Source: Actinoplanes teichomyceticus ATCC 31121
Lineage (GTDB): Bacteria > Actinomycetota > Actinomycetes > Mycobacteriales > Micromonosporaceae
NCBI RefSeq assembly: GCF_003711105.1
Contig: NZ_CP023865.1
Location: 248,001-312,000, forward strand
Length of the DNA: 64,000 nucleotides
Reading direction: 5' to 3'
A program made the position numbers and the translations under genes. Below the pieces are notes generated by a model. That model was not told the DNA's origin. It was given only the letters and a program-made list of their open reading frames with translations, and did not search any database. The first letter of the stretch is position 1; each line of letters opens with the position of its first letter. Shown here in pieces: positions 1-8,479 of the stretch.

Positions 1-1725
1 CTTGCCCAGGCCCATGTCGTCGGCGAGAATCCCGCCCAGCCCGAGCCGGCTGAGGAAGTGCAGCCAGGACAGGCCGCGCTCCTGGTACGGCCGGAGCGTG
101 CCGCGGAAGCCGGTCGGAGTGGGCGTCGGGTCGAGGCGCTCCGACGCCTGACCGGAGAGCAGGTCGCCGAGGGTGCCGTCGGCGTCCACATCGACCAGTG
201 GCAGGTCCTCCTCGCCGCCCTCGACCACCTGCTGCAGCACCTCGGCCGCGGTCAGCTCGCCGCTGCGCCGCCGGTTGACCGCCTTGAGGGCGGCCCTGAG
301 CTGACGGTCGTCGAGCTCCACCCACTGCCCGCGGACCCGTACCAGCGGCACCTTGAACCGGGCCAGCTCGGCCAGCTCCTCGGCGCTGACCGGGCCGTCG
401 CCGATGACGAGGTCGAGCCGGAAGTCGACGATCTCGGTGAGGCCGAATCCGGAGCCGGCCGCCGCCCGTGACGCGCCGGCCTTGGACCGGGAGCGGGTGG
501 TCAGTTTCAGCCCGACGCCCTTGCGCCCGGCCCAGGCCGGCAGCTGCACCCCGAACCCGGCCGCCTGCAGCAGCGGGGCAGCCTGGCGCAGGAACTCGTA
601 GGCCTCCGCGGTGCTCAGCGGCATCGCGGCCGGTCGCGGTTGGCGCAGCGCGGTGTGCAGCTGGGGGAACAGCCGGACGGCCCGGCCCAGCCCGGCGAGC
701 AGCGCCTCGTCGGGGCGGCGGGGCAGCCCGGGGAAGCGCTCACCGGCCCAGACCGCCTCGGCGGGCAGATAGAGCCCGGAGTCCTCGGCCGACTGCAGGG
801 CGAACTCCAGCTCCCACTCGTCCTCCCCGGGCTCCGGCTCGACCAGCCGGAAGCTGACCCGGATCGGGCTGTTCGCCGCCTGCGCCGCGCGCATCCAGTC
901 GTCCAGTGCCCTGCGCAGGTCGCGCAGCTCGGTGCCGCCCGCCCCGGGCAGGGTGGGATCGGCCGCGGTCAGCGCCGTGACCCACCGATCGGGCAGCGGC
1001 GCCCGCGAGCCGGCGCGATGTCCGCCCAGGATCCGCTCCGGCAGGGTGGCACGGGCGGCCGCGTCCAGCATCGTCTCGAGCGCGTCCCGCAGGGTCCGGC
1101 CGACGCCCTCGCCCGCCGGCGCGGCGGCAGCGGCCCGGCCGGGTCGCGGGGGCGCGCCGAGGGCCCGGACCACCGGCGGCATCCCGGCGGCGAAGTCGCG
1201 GTAGGCGGCCAGGTCGGAGCCGGTCAGCACGGAGCGCCAGCGTGCGGCCGGAACGCCCTCCTCGATCACCAGCTGCGGCAGCATCCGGCCGTGCCGGGCG
1301 AGATCGCGGGCCCAGCCGGCGAGCAGGCAGAGATAGCGCAGCGAGGCGCCGGCCACCCAGGGCGCCGCCGGGTCCGGTTCGGCGAGCGAGCCGAGCACGG
1401 TCAGCGCCGACTCGCCCGGGACCGACAGGGTCGGCACCGTCCAGGACGCGAGGCGGACGCCGCGCGGTGCGGCGGTCTCCAGGCCGGTCTCCGGCGAGGG
1501 AACCGGGCCGCGCGGGGTGGCGGGCAACCCGATGGTGGCGACGCCGGCGGACGCCTCCGGGATCGGCAGGGCGGTGCTCAGCGTCTCGGCGTCGGCCGCG
1601 AAGGGGTGCGGTCGCACCCTGGCCCGGGAGGCCGGAGGCGCATCGGGCCCCGGAGCCTCGGCCCAGAGCAGCAACCGGCCTGGGCGCCCGGATCCGGGCG
1701 CCCAGCCGCCGTGAACGACGAGCAA
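1..1725 (-). CDS. SNF2-family DEAD/DEAH helicase (HelZ-like), 3' part missing
   Basis: Partial gene, 575 codons in the window, running off the left edge. The visible part is the long N-terminal region of actinobacterial SNF2 proteins (bacterial SNF2-helicase-associated domain). It ends exactly in the Walker A motif LADDMGLGK (last residues 567-575), preceded by the typical [12 protein letters not shown] segment, so the ATPase core lies outside. I chose the TTG at 1725 because AGGGGG sits 6 nt upstream and the product then begins LLVVHGGW, like the start I recall for M. tuberculosis HelZ. Proteins of this class are ATP-driven DNA translocases/remodellers. The exact role here is unknown. It lies 29 bp behind the VOC gene on the same strand, so the two may be co-transcribed. 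The family is secure and the specific HelZ assignment is likely. Confidence 0.85.
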   Translation of the reverse strand, partial: MLVVHGGWAPGSGRPGRLLLWAEAPGPDAPPASRARVRPHPFAADAETLSTALPIPEASAGVATIGLPATPRGPVPSPETGLETAAPRGVRLASWTVPTLSVPGESALTVLGSLAEPDPAAPWVAGASLRYLCLLAGWARDLARHGRMLPQLVIEEGVPAARWRSVLTGSDLAAYRDFAAGMPPVVRALGAPPRPGRAAAAAPAGEGVGRTLRDALETMLDAAARATLPERILGGHRAGSRAPLPDRWVTALTAADPTLPGAGGTELRDLRRALDDWMRAAQAANSPIRVSFRLVEPEPGEDEWELEFALQSAEDSGLYLPAEAVWAGERFPGLPRRPDEALLAGLGRAVRLFPQLHTALRQPRPAAMPLSTAEAYEFLRQAAPLLQAAGFGVQLPAWAGRKGVGLKLTTRSRSKAGASRAAAGSGFGLTEIVDFRLDLVIGDGPVSAEELAELARFKVPLVRVRGQWVELDDRQLRAALKAVNRRRSGELTAAEVLQQVVEGGEEDLPLVDVDADGTLGDLLSGQASERLDPTPTPTGFRGTLRPYQERGLSWLHFLSRLGLGGILADDMGLGK

Positions 1726-1754
1726 TTCCAACCCCCTGAACGAGTCCGTCGAGA

Positions 1755-2147
1755 TTATCGGCCCGGCGCGGGCTCGGCCCAGGACGCCAACTCGTAGACG
1801 ACCCCATTGGGGTCGGTGACCAGCAGCAGCCGCTCGCCCCAGGGCTCCTCCCGGATGGGCAGCGACGGCTCGACCCCCTCGGCGCGCAGTCTGTCCTGCT
1901 CCGCGTCCAGGTCGTCGACCACGAAGGCGACGATCGTGCCGGCGACCGGCACGTGCCGCAGCTCGGGTGGCAGCACCTCCAGCCCGACGGCGTGGAACAC
2001 CACGTCCACCCCACCGTCGGCACGGCTGAGGGAGGCGAAGCCCTCGGCGGACATCCGCTCGGTGTAGCCGAAGTGGTCCGCGAGAAACTTGCTGGAGGCC
2101 GGAACGTCGTCGACGGTGAGCGCGACGACGGACGACGTGATCTGCAT
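1755..2147 (-). CDS. VOC (glyoxalase/bleomycin-resistance-like) family protein
   Basis: 130-aa protein with the two-module VOC fold pattern: an N-terminal half starting [18 protein letters not shown] and a C-terminal half with [17 protein letters not shown] and the family-typical [17 protein letters not shown] near the end. ATG at 2147 follows a GGGGAGG ribosome site. Family members bind a divalent metal and act as small glyoxalases, dioxygenases or antibiotic-binding proteins, and the substrate cannot be read from the sequence. It is divergent from the TetR gene at 2220, with a palindromic operator between them, so it is probably controlled by that regulator. The SNF2 gene follows 29 bp downstream. 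Confidence 0.85.
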   Translation of the reverse strand: MQITSSVVALTVDDVPASSKFLADHFGYTERMSAEGFASLSRADGGVDVVFHAVGLEVLPPELRHVPVAGTIVAFVVDDLDAEQDRLRAEGVEPSLPIREEPWGERLLLVTDPNGVVYELASWAEPAPGR

Positions 2148-2172
2148 GACGCCTCCCCGGGGGCGGGTTAGT

Positions 2173-2199
2173 TGTACGCCGTACACAATACGCCGTACA
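2173..2199. promoter_or_regulatory. palindromic operator between VOC and TetR genes
   Basis: A perfect inverted repeat TGTAC-GCC-GTACA (2173-2185) is followed by a second copy of the right half, GCCGTACA (2192-2199). It lies in the divergent promoter region of a TetR-type repressor and its presumed target. The GTAC-centred shape resembles known operators of TetR regulators with this type of C-terminal domain. Binding by the neighbouring regulator is inferred. Confidence 0.6.
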
Positions 2200-2219
2200 G
2201 GAAAGGAGTGCCACCCGAG

Positions 2220-2981
2220 ATGGCCGAAGCGCGTCGCACCATCGATCTGCTCTGGTTTCCGGAGGCGGTCGAGCGCAAGCGAGGCCGGCGTCCGGGCCTC
2301 AGCGTCGCCCGCGTGGTGGACACCGGCATCGCCCTGGCCGACGCCGAGGGGCTGGACGCGGTGTCGATGCGCCGGGTGGCGGGCGAGCTCGGCGTGGTGC
2401 CGATGACGCTGTACACCTACGTCCCGGACAAGGCCACCCTGCTGGAGCTGATGCTGGACCGGGTGTACCTGGCGATGCCGCGGGTGCCGCTGCCGGACCG
2501 GCCCTGGCGGGAGCGGCTCACGGCGATCGCCGAGGAGAACCGCGCGCTGGTCGAGAACCACCCGTGGGTGGCCGCGATGCCGGCCAACCGGCCGCCGCTG
2601 GGCCCCGGCCTGATGGCGAAGTACGAGCACGAGCTGCGCGCCTTCGACGGCTGCGGGCTGGACGACGTGGAGATCGACTCGGCGCTGACCTTCCTGATCG
2701 GCTTCGTGCAGTCCGCGGCGCGGGCCGCCGCCGACGCGCGGGCCGCGGCCGGGCGCAGCCACGAGACCGACTGGGCCTGGTGGCAGGAGCGCGGGCCGGT
2801 CTTCGAGGCGGTCTTCGACCGGCACGCCTACCCGACCGCGACCCGGGTCGGCGCGGCCGCCGGCGCGGCGCTCGGCACCGCCTACGATCCCGCGCACGCA
2901 TACGCCTTCGGCCTGCAGCGTGTCCTGGACGGACTCGGCGCGCTGATCGACAGCCGGCGCTCCGGTGACGCGGGCCGCTGA
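2220..2981 (+). CDS. TetR-family transcriptional repressor (TetR_C_1 type)
   Basis: 253 aa. The N-terminal helix-turn-helix lies around residues 27-80, with a typical core [19 protein letters not shown] then [17 protein letters not shown]. The rest is the all-helical ligand-binding domain of the tetracycline-repressor class ([21 protein letters not shown] region). ATG at 2220 was chosen, with AAAGGAG 11 nt upstream. GTG 2208 and TTG 2172 are in frame, but the latter lies inside the operator. It is divergent from the VOC gene across a TGTAC/GTACA palindrome, which suggests autoregulation and control of the neighbour. The ligand is unknown. Confidence 0.88.
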   Translation: MAEARRTIDLLWFPEAVERKRGRRPGLSVARVVDTGIALADAEGLDAVSMRRVAGELGVVPMTLYTYVPDKATLLELMLDRVYLAMPRVPLPDRPWRERLTAIAEENRALVENHPWVAAMPANRPPLGPGLMAKYEHELRAFDGCGLDDVEIDSALTFLIGFVQSAARAAADARAAAGRSHETDWAWWQERGPVFEAVFDRHAYPTATRVGAAAGAALGTAYDPAHAYAFGLQRVLDGLGALIDSRRSGDAGR

Positions 2982-3014
2982 CGGCGGTCCGGGGGTGGAC
3001 GTACGCTTCCTCTC

Positions 3015-4259
3015 GTGACGGTGAACCCGGAGATCGACAGCATCCTGCAGCGTGGCGCTGACGGCGGGCGGATCACGCCCGAGGAGGCCCTGCTGCTCTA
3101 CACCGAGGCCCCGTTCCACGCGCTGGGCGAGGCGGCCGACGCGGTCCGGCGCCGACGCCATCCGGACGGCATCGTCACCTATCTGATCGACCGCAACATC
3201 AACTACACGAACGTGTGCGTCACCGCGTGCAAGTTCTGCGCGTTCTTCCGGGCCCCGAAGCACCGGGAGGGCTGGTCGCACCCCACCGAGGAGATCCTGC
3301 GCCGCTGCGGCGAGGCGGTCGAGCTCGGCGCCACCCAGGTGATGCTGCAGGGTGGCCACCACCCGGAGTACGGCGTGGAGTACTACGAGGAGCTGTTCTC
3401 CTCGGTCAAGCAGGCCTACCCGCAGCTGGCCATCCACTCGATCGGGCCGAGCGAGATCCTGCACATGGCCAAGGTCTCGAACACCTCGATCGAGGAGGCG
3501 ATCGTCCGGATCAAGGCCGCCGGGCTGGACTCGATCGCCGGTGCCGGCGCCGAGATGCTGCCCGAGCGGCCGCGCAAGGCGATCGCCCCGCTGAAGGAGA
3601 GTGGCGCCCGCTGGCTCGAGGTGATGGCGGTGGCGCACCGTAACGGCCTGTCCTCGACCGCCACCATGATGATGGGCACCGGCGAGACCAACGCCGAGCG
3701 CATCGAGCACATCCGGATGATCCGCGACGTGCAGGACCTGGCGGTGGCCAACGGCTACCGGGACGTCTCGGTCGAACAGTCGCACGAGGTCGGCGGCTTC
3801 CGCGCCTTCATCCCGTGGACCTACCAGCCGGAGAACAACCACCTCAAGGGCCGCACCCAGGCCACCACGATGGAATACCTGCGGTTCATCGCGGTGTCCC
3901 GGCTCTTCTTCGACAACGTCGCGCACCTGCAGGCGTCCTGGCTGACCACCGGCAAGGACATCGGCCAGCTCGCGCTGCACATGGGCGTCGACGACCTGGG
4001 CTCGATCATGCTGGAGGAGAACGTGATCTCCTCGGCCGGGGCGCGGCACCGCTCCAACCTGCGGGAGCTCATCTCGATGATCCGCACCGCCGACCGCATC
4101 CCGGCCTGGCGCGACACGTGGTACCGGCACCTCGCGGTGCACCGGACGCCCGCCGACGACCCGACCGACGACCGGGTGGTCTCGCACTTCTCGTCGATCG
4201 CGCTGCCCGGCGGCGGGTCCTCGGGCCGCACCCGGCTGCCGCTGGTGGACGCCCGGTAG
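3015..4259 (+). CDS. mqnC: cyclic dehypoxanthinyl futalosine synthase
   Basis: 414 aa radical-SAM enzyme of the futalosine route to menaquinone. It cyclises dehypoxanthine futalosine using S-adenosylmethionine and a [4Fe-4S] cluster in the cytoplasm. The cluster motif CxxxCxxC is C68-VTA-C72-KF-C75, preceded by the MqnC-typical NINYTNVC. Other family signatures are GGHHPEYG, SIGPSEI and WTYQPENN. GTG at 3015 has no clear ribosome site. A TACGCT -10-like box at 3002-3007 ends 7 nt before it, so the message is probably leaderless. Close linkage to menG, menJ and nuoA-N ties it to respiratory quinone supply. Its presence shows that at least part of the futalosine rather than the classical menaquinone route is used; mqnA/B/D are not in the window. 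Confidence 0.95.
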   Translation: MTVNPEIDSILQRGADGGRITPEEALLLYTEAPFHALGEAADAVRRRRHPDGIVTYLIDRNINYTNVCVTACKFCAFFRAPKHREGWSHPTEEILRRCGEAVELGATQVMLQGGHHPEYGVEYYEELFSSVKQAYPQLAIHSIGPSEILHMAKVSNTSIEEAIVRIKAAGLDSIAGAGAEMLPERPRKAIAPLKESGARWLEVMAVAHRNGLSSTATMMMGTGETNAERIEHIRMIRDVQDLAVANGYRDVSVEQSHEVGGFRAFIPWTYQPENNHLKGRTQATTMEYLRFIAVSRLFFDNVAHLQASWLTTGKDIGQLALHMGVDDLGSIMLEENVISSAGARHRSNLRELISMIRTADRIPAWRDTWYRHLAVHRTPADDPTDDRVVSHFSSIALPGGGSSGRTRLPLVDAR

Positions 4260-4301
4260 GACACGAGCGCCGGAAAGTACGACGGGGTCGGGCCGGTGCC
4301 T

Positions 4302-4338
4302 GCCCGGCTGCCGCGGGTGTCGGCCGGGCCGGGCTTTT
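4302..4338 (+). terminator. intrinsic terminator after mqnC
   Basis: GCCCGGC (4302-4308) can pair with either overlapping GCCGGGC copy at 4323-4334. The last copy is followed directly by TTTT (4335-4338). It lies 43 bp past the mqnC stop. Confidence 0.55.
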
Positions 4339-4350
4339 CGGCGCGCCCCG

Positions 4351-4368
4351 CCTGACCGTTCGGTCAGG
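4351..4368. promoter_or_regulatory. perfect 8-bp inverted repeat, possible operator
   Basis: CCTGACCGTTCGGTCAGG is a perfect palindrome with a 2-bp centre, too short-looped to be a terminator. It lies between mqnC and menG and resembles operators bound by dimeric TetR-type regulators. The binding protein is unknown. Confidence 0.4.
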
Positions 4369-4542
4369 GTGGGGCTCGCCGGACCGGTGAGGCTGGATTG
4401 CTCCTTCGTAACGAGCCCGCGGGTTGCCTGTACCGGCTCCATCCGGCTGGTTACGTTGCCTGTCGTAAGGCAGCGGAACACTCATTCGTCGCCAGGCGGT
4501 CAGCGTCGGTGACGAGCAGTCGGACCCGACCGATGGCGGTCG

Positions 4543-4599
4543 TATATATAACGCACAAGGCGCGGGCGGGATGGGACACCATCCCGCCCGTTCTGTTGT
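4543..4599 (+). promoter_or_regulatory. menG promoter region and 5' leader hairpin
   Basis: An AT-rich TATATATA run (4543-4550) could be the -10 element. About 12 bp further is a perfect 12-bp stem, CGGGCGGGATGG (4563-4574), loop GACA, CCATCCCGCCCG (4579-4590), then TTCTGTTGT. If transcription starts near 4555 the hairpin forms at the very 5' end of the menG message, where it would stabilise or attenuate it. Otherwise it ends an upstream transcript. Confidence 0.4.
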
Positions 4600-4622
4600 C
4601 CGGGGTGGCAGAGTGTTGCGAC

Positions 4623-5318
4623 GTGACACGCGCAGATCTGGACAAGCAGCCGCACGAGGTCGCCGAGATGTTCGACGGCGTGGCCGAGCGGTACGACCTG
4701 ACCAACACCGTGCTCGCCTTCGGCCGGGACCGCGGCTGGCGCCGGGCCACCCGGGCGGCGCTCGGCCTGCGGCCCGGGGAGCGGGTCCTGGACGTCGGCG
4801 CGGGCACCGGCGTCTCCACCGATGAGCTGGGCCGGTCCGGGGCGTTCGCGGTCGGCGCGGACCTGTCGGTCGGGATGCTGCGGGCGGGCCGGCGGGTGCG
4901 GCCGGACGTGCCGCTGCTGGCCGGTGACGCGTTGCGGCTGCCGTTCCCGGACGCCACCTTCGACGCGGTGACCATCTCCTTCGCTCTGCGTAACGTGGTG
5001 GACACGGCGGCTGCGCTGCGTGAGTTCGGCCGGGTCACCCGGCCGGGTGGCCGGCTGGTGGTGTGCGAGTTCAGCACCCCGACGAACCGGGCGTTCCGGA
5101 CGGTCTACATGCAGTACCTGATGCGGTCGCTGCCGGTGGTGGCGCGTGGCGTGTCGAGCAACCCGGACGCGTACGTCTATCTGGCCGAGTCGATCCGGGC
5201 GTGGCCGGACCAGGCGGAGCTGGCCGGGCGGATCGCCGAGGCCGGGCCGTGGGACCGGGTCGGCTGGCGGAACATGACCGGCGGCGTCGTGGCGCTGCAC
5301 CGCGCGACCCGGCGCTGA
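4623..5318 (+). CDS. menG: demethylmenaquinone methyltransferase
   Basis: 231 aa class I SAM methyltransferase of the UbiE/MenG family; it methylates demethylmenaquinone to menaquinone at the membrane face. SAM motif I is VLDVGAGTG at about residues 56-64. UbiE signatures are [13 protein letters not shown] near the N-terminus, [21 protein letters not shown] and [16 protein letters not shown] at 4623 was chosen because it aligns with the MSRAALDK-type start I recall for mycobacterial MenG; the frame stays open upstream. The 3' end, including the stop region, is duplicated about 69 bp downstream and followed by a tandem array. It stands between mqnC and menJ. Confidence 0.94.
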   Translation: MTRADLDKQPHEVAEMFDGVAERYDLTNTVLAFGRDRGWRRATRAALGLRPGERVLDVGAGTGVSTDELGRSGAFAVGADLSVGMLRAGRRVRPDVPLLAGDALRLPFPDATFDAVTISFALRNVVDTAAALREFGRVTRPGGRLVVCEFSTPTNRAFRTVYMQYLMRSLPVVARGVSSNPDAYVYLAESIRAWPDQAELAGRIAEAGPWDRVGWRNMTGGVVALHRATRR

Positions 5319-5545
5319 TCACCAGCCGGGCGCGGGCACGCGGCGACGCTGGACTCCCGGTCGGTCATCAGGCGCGGCCCGCGTTGATCACCGGCCGGTC
5401 GCGGGCGTGCGGCGGGCGTCGGTTCCGGGTGGGGCGCGGGCGGCGGCGGGCGTCGGTTCCGGGTGGGGCGCGGGCGTGCGGCGGGCGTCGGTTCCGGGTG
5501 GGGCGCGAGCGCGCGGCGGGCGTCGGTTCCGGGCGGGGCGCGGGC
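5311..5545 (+). repeat. menG 3'-end duplication followed by 35-bp tandem array
   Basis: The menG stop region (CTGATCACCAGCCGG from 5315) recurs 69 bp later as TTGATCACCGGCCGG (from 5384), again with TGA. It is followed by four copies of a 34-35-bp unit whose core CGTCGGTTCC starts at 5417, 5451, 5486 and 5521. No protein-like reading frame covers the array. The remaining intergenic stretch to 5684 shows no other recognisable feature. Confidence 0.8.
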
Positions 5546-5684
5546 GGGATCCCGCGGTCCTGCGGACCCGTGCCGGAGGTCCGGCGGGAGGCGGCCGGAG
5601 GCCCGGGCTGATCAACTCGCGCGTGTCAGTGACAAAAGCGGCATTCGACGTACGGAATACGAATCGGCTGTTTAGCTCGAACTC

Positions 5685-5945
5685 ATGACAAAACTCGGGC
5701 ACCTCGACGACACCGACATCGACATCGCGATCGACGACGGCGAGGCTGGTGAACGGCGCGCCACCGAGCTGGCCAACCGCATCCGGATGGTCGCCGCGCA
5801 GGATCCGCTGCTCGCGCAGGACCTGGTAGAGGAACTGATTGTCGCGCTGGACCGGGCGATGGGCGGAACCATCCGAGACCACCTGGAGGGGCCGGCGCGT
5901 GGGATGGCAGAGCGCCTTTTGGGGGAATCTGACCCGATTCGTTAG
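5685..5945 (+). CDS. small acidic hypothetical protein
   Basis: 86 aa, acidic at the N-terminus (MTKLGHLDDTDIDIAIDDGE) and then predicted helical (RIRMVAAQDPLLAQDLVEELIVALDRAMG). No known domain, signal or membrane segment is seen. ATG at 5685 lacks a clear ribosome site. Local base use is less GC-rich than its surroundings. It stands alone between menG and menJ on the same strand, about 117 bp before the menJ start. It looks like a real soluble protein rather than a chance frame, but the function is unknown. Confidence 0.55.
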   Translation: MTKLGHLDDTDIDIAIDDGEAGERRATELANRIRMVAAQDPLLAQDLVEELIVALDRAMGGTIRDHLEGPARGMAERLLGESDPIR

Positions 5946-5998
5946 CCACGCCGAAACAAATAGCCCCACCTGCGCGCGAAGATCGTCGATAGTCGGCC

Positions 5999-6037
5999 TA
6001 GACTCCGATCGAGGCATGCTTGTGAACTAATTCACGA
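5999..6037 (+). promoter_or_regulatory. menJ promoter with Rex-type operator
   Basis: A -10-like TAGACT (5999-6004) is followed by TTGTGAACTAATTCACGA (6020-6037). That matches the Rex operator consensus TTGTGAA-N4-TTCACAA with a single mismatch. Rex is the actinobacterial NADH/NAD+-responsive repressor, reported in Streptomyces to control cydABCD, rex-hem and nuoA-N. The site covers roughly +9 to +26, a position suited to repression. It lies directly upstream of menJ and, through it, of nuoA-N. Site identity is read from sequence; binding is inferred. Confidence 0.7.
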
Positions 6038-6061
6038 GCACTGCGGATCGGAGGCTGCACC

Positions 6062-7354
6062 GTGAACGACCACCCGCCATCCACCGTCACGGACGAGGCT
6101 GACGTGATCGTGGTCGGCGCGGGACCGGGCGGCAGCGCGGCCGCCTACCACCTCGCCCGGCACGGCGTACGTGTCCTGCTGCTGGAGAAGACCGAGTTCC
6201 CCCGCGAGAAGGTGTGCGGTGACGGCCTGACCCCCCGCGCGGTCCGCCAGCTGGTCCGGATGGGCGTCGACACCTCCGAGAAGGCCGGCTGGCTGCACAA
6301 CCGTGGGCTGCGCGTGATCGGCGGCGGCGTCCGGCTCGAGCTGGACTGGCCCGAGCTGGCCAGCTTCCCCAACTACGGCCTGGTCCGCACCCGCCTGGAC
6401 TTCGACGACATGCTGGCCCGCCGCGCGGTGGAGGCCGGCGCCCTGCTGCGCACGAACGTGACCGTGACCGGCCCGGTGCTGGACGAGGACGGGCAGGTGA
6501 TCGGCGTCGAGGCCAAGGCCGGCCCGGGACGTGAGCCGGTCTCGTACCGCGCGCCGCTGGTGATCGCCGCCGACGGCGTCTCCGGCAAGTTCCCGCTGGC
6601 ACTGGGCCTGGCCAAGCGTGACGACCGCCCGCTCGGCGTGGCCGTCCGGCGCTACTACCGCTCCCCGGCGCGCTCGGACGACAACTACCTGGAGTCCTGG
6701 CTGGAGCTGCGCAGCGCGCAGGACCCGAGCCGGCTGCTCCCGGGGTACGGATGGATCTTCGGCCTGGGCGACGGCCGGGTGAACGTCGGCCTCGGCATCC
6801 TGAACTCGTCGGACGCCTTCGGCAAGACCAACTACCGCGCGCTGCTGACCGACTGGCTCGGCTCCACCCCCGCGGACTGGGGGATGCGGGACGAGGCGAA
6901 CGCGGAGGGCCCGACGCTGGGCGCGGCGCTCCCGATGGGCTTCAACCGGGTGCCGCATTACACCCGTGGAGTGATGCTGGTCGGCGATTCGGGTGGCATG
7001 GTCAACCCGATGAACGGCGAAGGCATCGCGTACGCGATGGAGTCCGGCGAGCTGGCCGCCGAGGTGGCCGTGCAGGCGCTGGCCCGCCCGGCGGGGCCGG
7101 AGCGGGAGCGGGCGCTGCGGGCGTACCCGGCCGAGCTGAGCCTCCGTTTCGGCGGCTACTACCGGCTGGGCGGGGTGTTCGTGAAGCTGATCGGCAACCC
7201 GCAGATCATGCGGCTGGCCACCAAGCACGGCATGCCGCACCCGACGTTGATGAGGTTCGTCCTCAAGCTCCTGGCCAACCTCACCGATCCGCGCGGAGGC
7301 GACGCCATGGACCGCATCATCAACGGCTTGACCAGGGTGGCGCCCGCCGTCTGA
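6062..7354 (+). CDS. menJ: FAD-dependent geranylgeranyl-reductase family protein, likely menaquinone reductase
   Basis: 430 aa flavoprotein. The N-terminal Rossmann motif VIVVGAGPGGSAAAYHL (about residues 15-31) binds FAD. The family motif KVCGDGLTPRAV follows, and GDSGGMVNPMNGEGIAYAMESG-type FAD-binding sequence lies around residues 308-330. Family members reduce double bonds of isoprenoid chains. The best match to context is MenJ (M. tuberculosis Rv0561c), which saturates an isoprene unit of menaquinone. GTG at 6062 follows CGGAGG. It sits between menG and nuoA, beneath a Rex-type operator, and the gap to nuoA is only 82 bp. Archaeal-type geranylgeranyl reductases are the alternative, but the context favours quinone-tail reduction. 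Confidence 0.85.
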   Translation: MNDHPPSTVTDEADVIVVGAGPGGSAAAYHLARHGVRVLLLEKTEFPREKVCGDGLTPRAVRQLVRMGVDTSEKAGWLHNRGLRVIGGGVRLELDWPELASFPNYGLVRTRLDFDDMLARRAVEAGALLRTNVTVTGPVLDEDGQVIGVEAKAGPGREPVSYRAPLVIAADGVSGKFPLALGLAKRDDRPLGVAVRRYYRSPARSDDNYLESWLELRSAQDPSRLLPGYGWIFGLGDGRVNVGLGILNSSDAFGKTNYRALLTDWLGSTPADWGMRDEANAEGPTLGAALPMGFNRVPHYTRGVMLVGDSGGMVNPMNGEGIAYAMESGELAAEVAVQALARPAGPERERALRAYPAELSLRFGGYYRLGGVFVKLIGNPQIMRLATKHGMPHPTLMRFVLKLLANLTDPRGGDAMDRIINGLTRVAPAV

Positions 7355-7402
7355 CGACGGAATCGGGCACCCCGACCAAAGGACTACAAAAGCGAAAAAC
7401 TA

Positions 7403-7420
7403 GTGTGAAGCGGCTAACAG
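7403..7420 (+). promoter_or_regulatory. degenerate Rex-like half site before nuoA
   Basis: GTGTGAAGCGGCTAACAG keeps 6 of 7 positions of the left Rex arm but only 4 of 7 of the right arm. It lies 17 bp upstream of the nuoA start in a short, relatively AT-rich gap that could also hold a promoter. Weak on its own; listed because a strong Rex-type site precedes menJ. Confidence 0.25.
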
Positions 7421-7436
7421 TCGTACGGGAGAGAAG

Positions 7437-7802
7437 ATGACGATCAACCCATACGTCCCGATCGTCGGGTTGCTGATCCTCGGCGCGCTCTTCGCGTTGT
7501 TCTCGGTGTCCGTCGCGCCGATCGTCGGACCGAAGCGCTACAACCGGGCGAAACTCGACGCCTACGAATGCGGCATCGAGCCGGCGCCGCAACCGGTCGG
7601 CGGCGGCCGGTTCCCGGTGAAGTTCTACCTGACGGCGATGCTCTTCATCGTCTTCGACATCGAGACCATCTTCCTGTACCCGTGGGCCGTCTCGTTCGAG
7701 GCGCTGGGCCTGTTCGGATTCGTGGAAATGGTCCTGTTCATCGTCACCGTCTTCATCGCCTACACGTACGTGTGGCGGCGTGGCGGCCTCAACTGGGACT
7801 GA
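7437..7802 (+). CDS. nuoA: NADH-quinone oxidoreductase subunit A
   Basis: 121 aa, three transmembrane helices (about residues 8-30, 62-84 and 91-111). It contains the loop YECGIEP, which carries the conserved cysteine near the quinone entrance, and [22 protein letters not shown]. It forms part of the membrane arm at the junction with the peripheral arm. GGGAGAGA precedes the ATG. First gene of the uninterrupted 14-gene nuo operon. Confidence 0.97.
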   Translation: MTINPYVPIVGLLILGALFALFSVSVAPIVGPKRYNRAKLDAYECGIEPAPQPVGGGRFPVKFYLTAMLFIVFDIETIFLYPWAVSFEALGLFGFVEMVLFIVTVFIAYTYVWRRGGLNWD

Positions 7803-7807
7803 TAACC

Positions 7808-8479
7808 ATGGGAATCGAAGAGAAGCTGCCCAGCGGCATCCTCCTCACCTCGGTCGAGAAGCTGTCGAACTGGGCCCGCAAGTCGTCGTTCTGGGGCGCC
7901 ACCTTCGGCCTCGCCTGCTGCGCCATCGAGATGATGGCCGCCGGCGGCCCGCACTACGACCTGGGTCGCTGGGGCATGGAGGTGTTCCGGGCCTCGCCCC
8001 GCCAGGCCGACCTGATGATCGTCGCCGGCCGGGTCAGCCAGAAGATGGCCCCGGTGGTCCGGCAGATCTACGACCAGATGCCGGAACCGCGTGCGGTGAT
8101 CTCGATGGGCGTCTGCGCCTCGTCCGGCGGCATGTTCAACAACTACGCCATCGTGCAGGGTGTGGACCACATCGTCCCGGTCGACATCTATCTGCCGGGC
8201 TGCCCACCCAGGCCGGAGATGCTGATCGACGCGATCCTCAAGATGCGCGAGAAGGTGATGGCCCAGCCGCTCGGCCCGAACGGCCGCAAGATGCTGGAAC
8301 AGCGCCGCGCCGAGGGCAAACTGCCGCTCGTCGCACCGGGCGCCATGCCGTCGTCGTACCGGGTGGACAAGGTCCGCCGGGCGGAATGGACGCAGGCCGT
8401 CAAGGAAGGCCGCGAGGAGCAATTGCGGATCGAGAACTGGATGAAGCTCCAGCCGCATTTGCGGGAGGGTGGCAAATGA
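7808..8479 (+). CDS. nuoB: NADH-quinone oxidoreductase subunit B
   Basis: 223 aa. Carries the terminal iron-sulfur cluster N2 that reduces menaquinone. Ligands are visible as the tandem cysteines in [11 protein letters not shown], then [10 protein letters not shown] and [13 protein letters not shown] at 7808 is 5 bp after the nuoA stop. The C-terminal tail beyond about residue 165 is longer than in E. coli NuoB, as is common in actinobacteria. The stop overlaps the nuoC start (ATGA). Confidence 0.97.
   Translation: MGIEEKLPSGILLTSVEKLSNWARKSSFWGATFGLACCAIEMMAAGGPHYDLGRWGMEVFRASPRQADLMIVAGRVSQKMAPVVRQIYDQMPEPRAVISMGVCASSGGMFNNYAIVQGVDHIVPVDIYLPGCPPRPEMLIDAILKMREKVMAQPLGPNGRKMLEQRRAEGKLPLVAPGAMPSSYRVDKVRRAEWTQAVKEGREEQLRIENWMKLQPHLREGGK

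Noticed and set aside
1755..4481. Very long open frame on the minus strand across the VOC, TetR and mqnC region
   Set aside because: Only its last 130 codons (the VOC gene) are protein-like; the rest is antisense to mqnC and TetR and arises from GC-rich codon bias.
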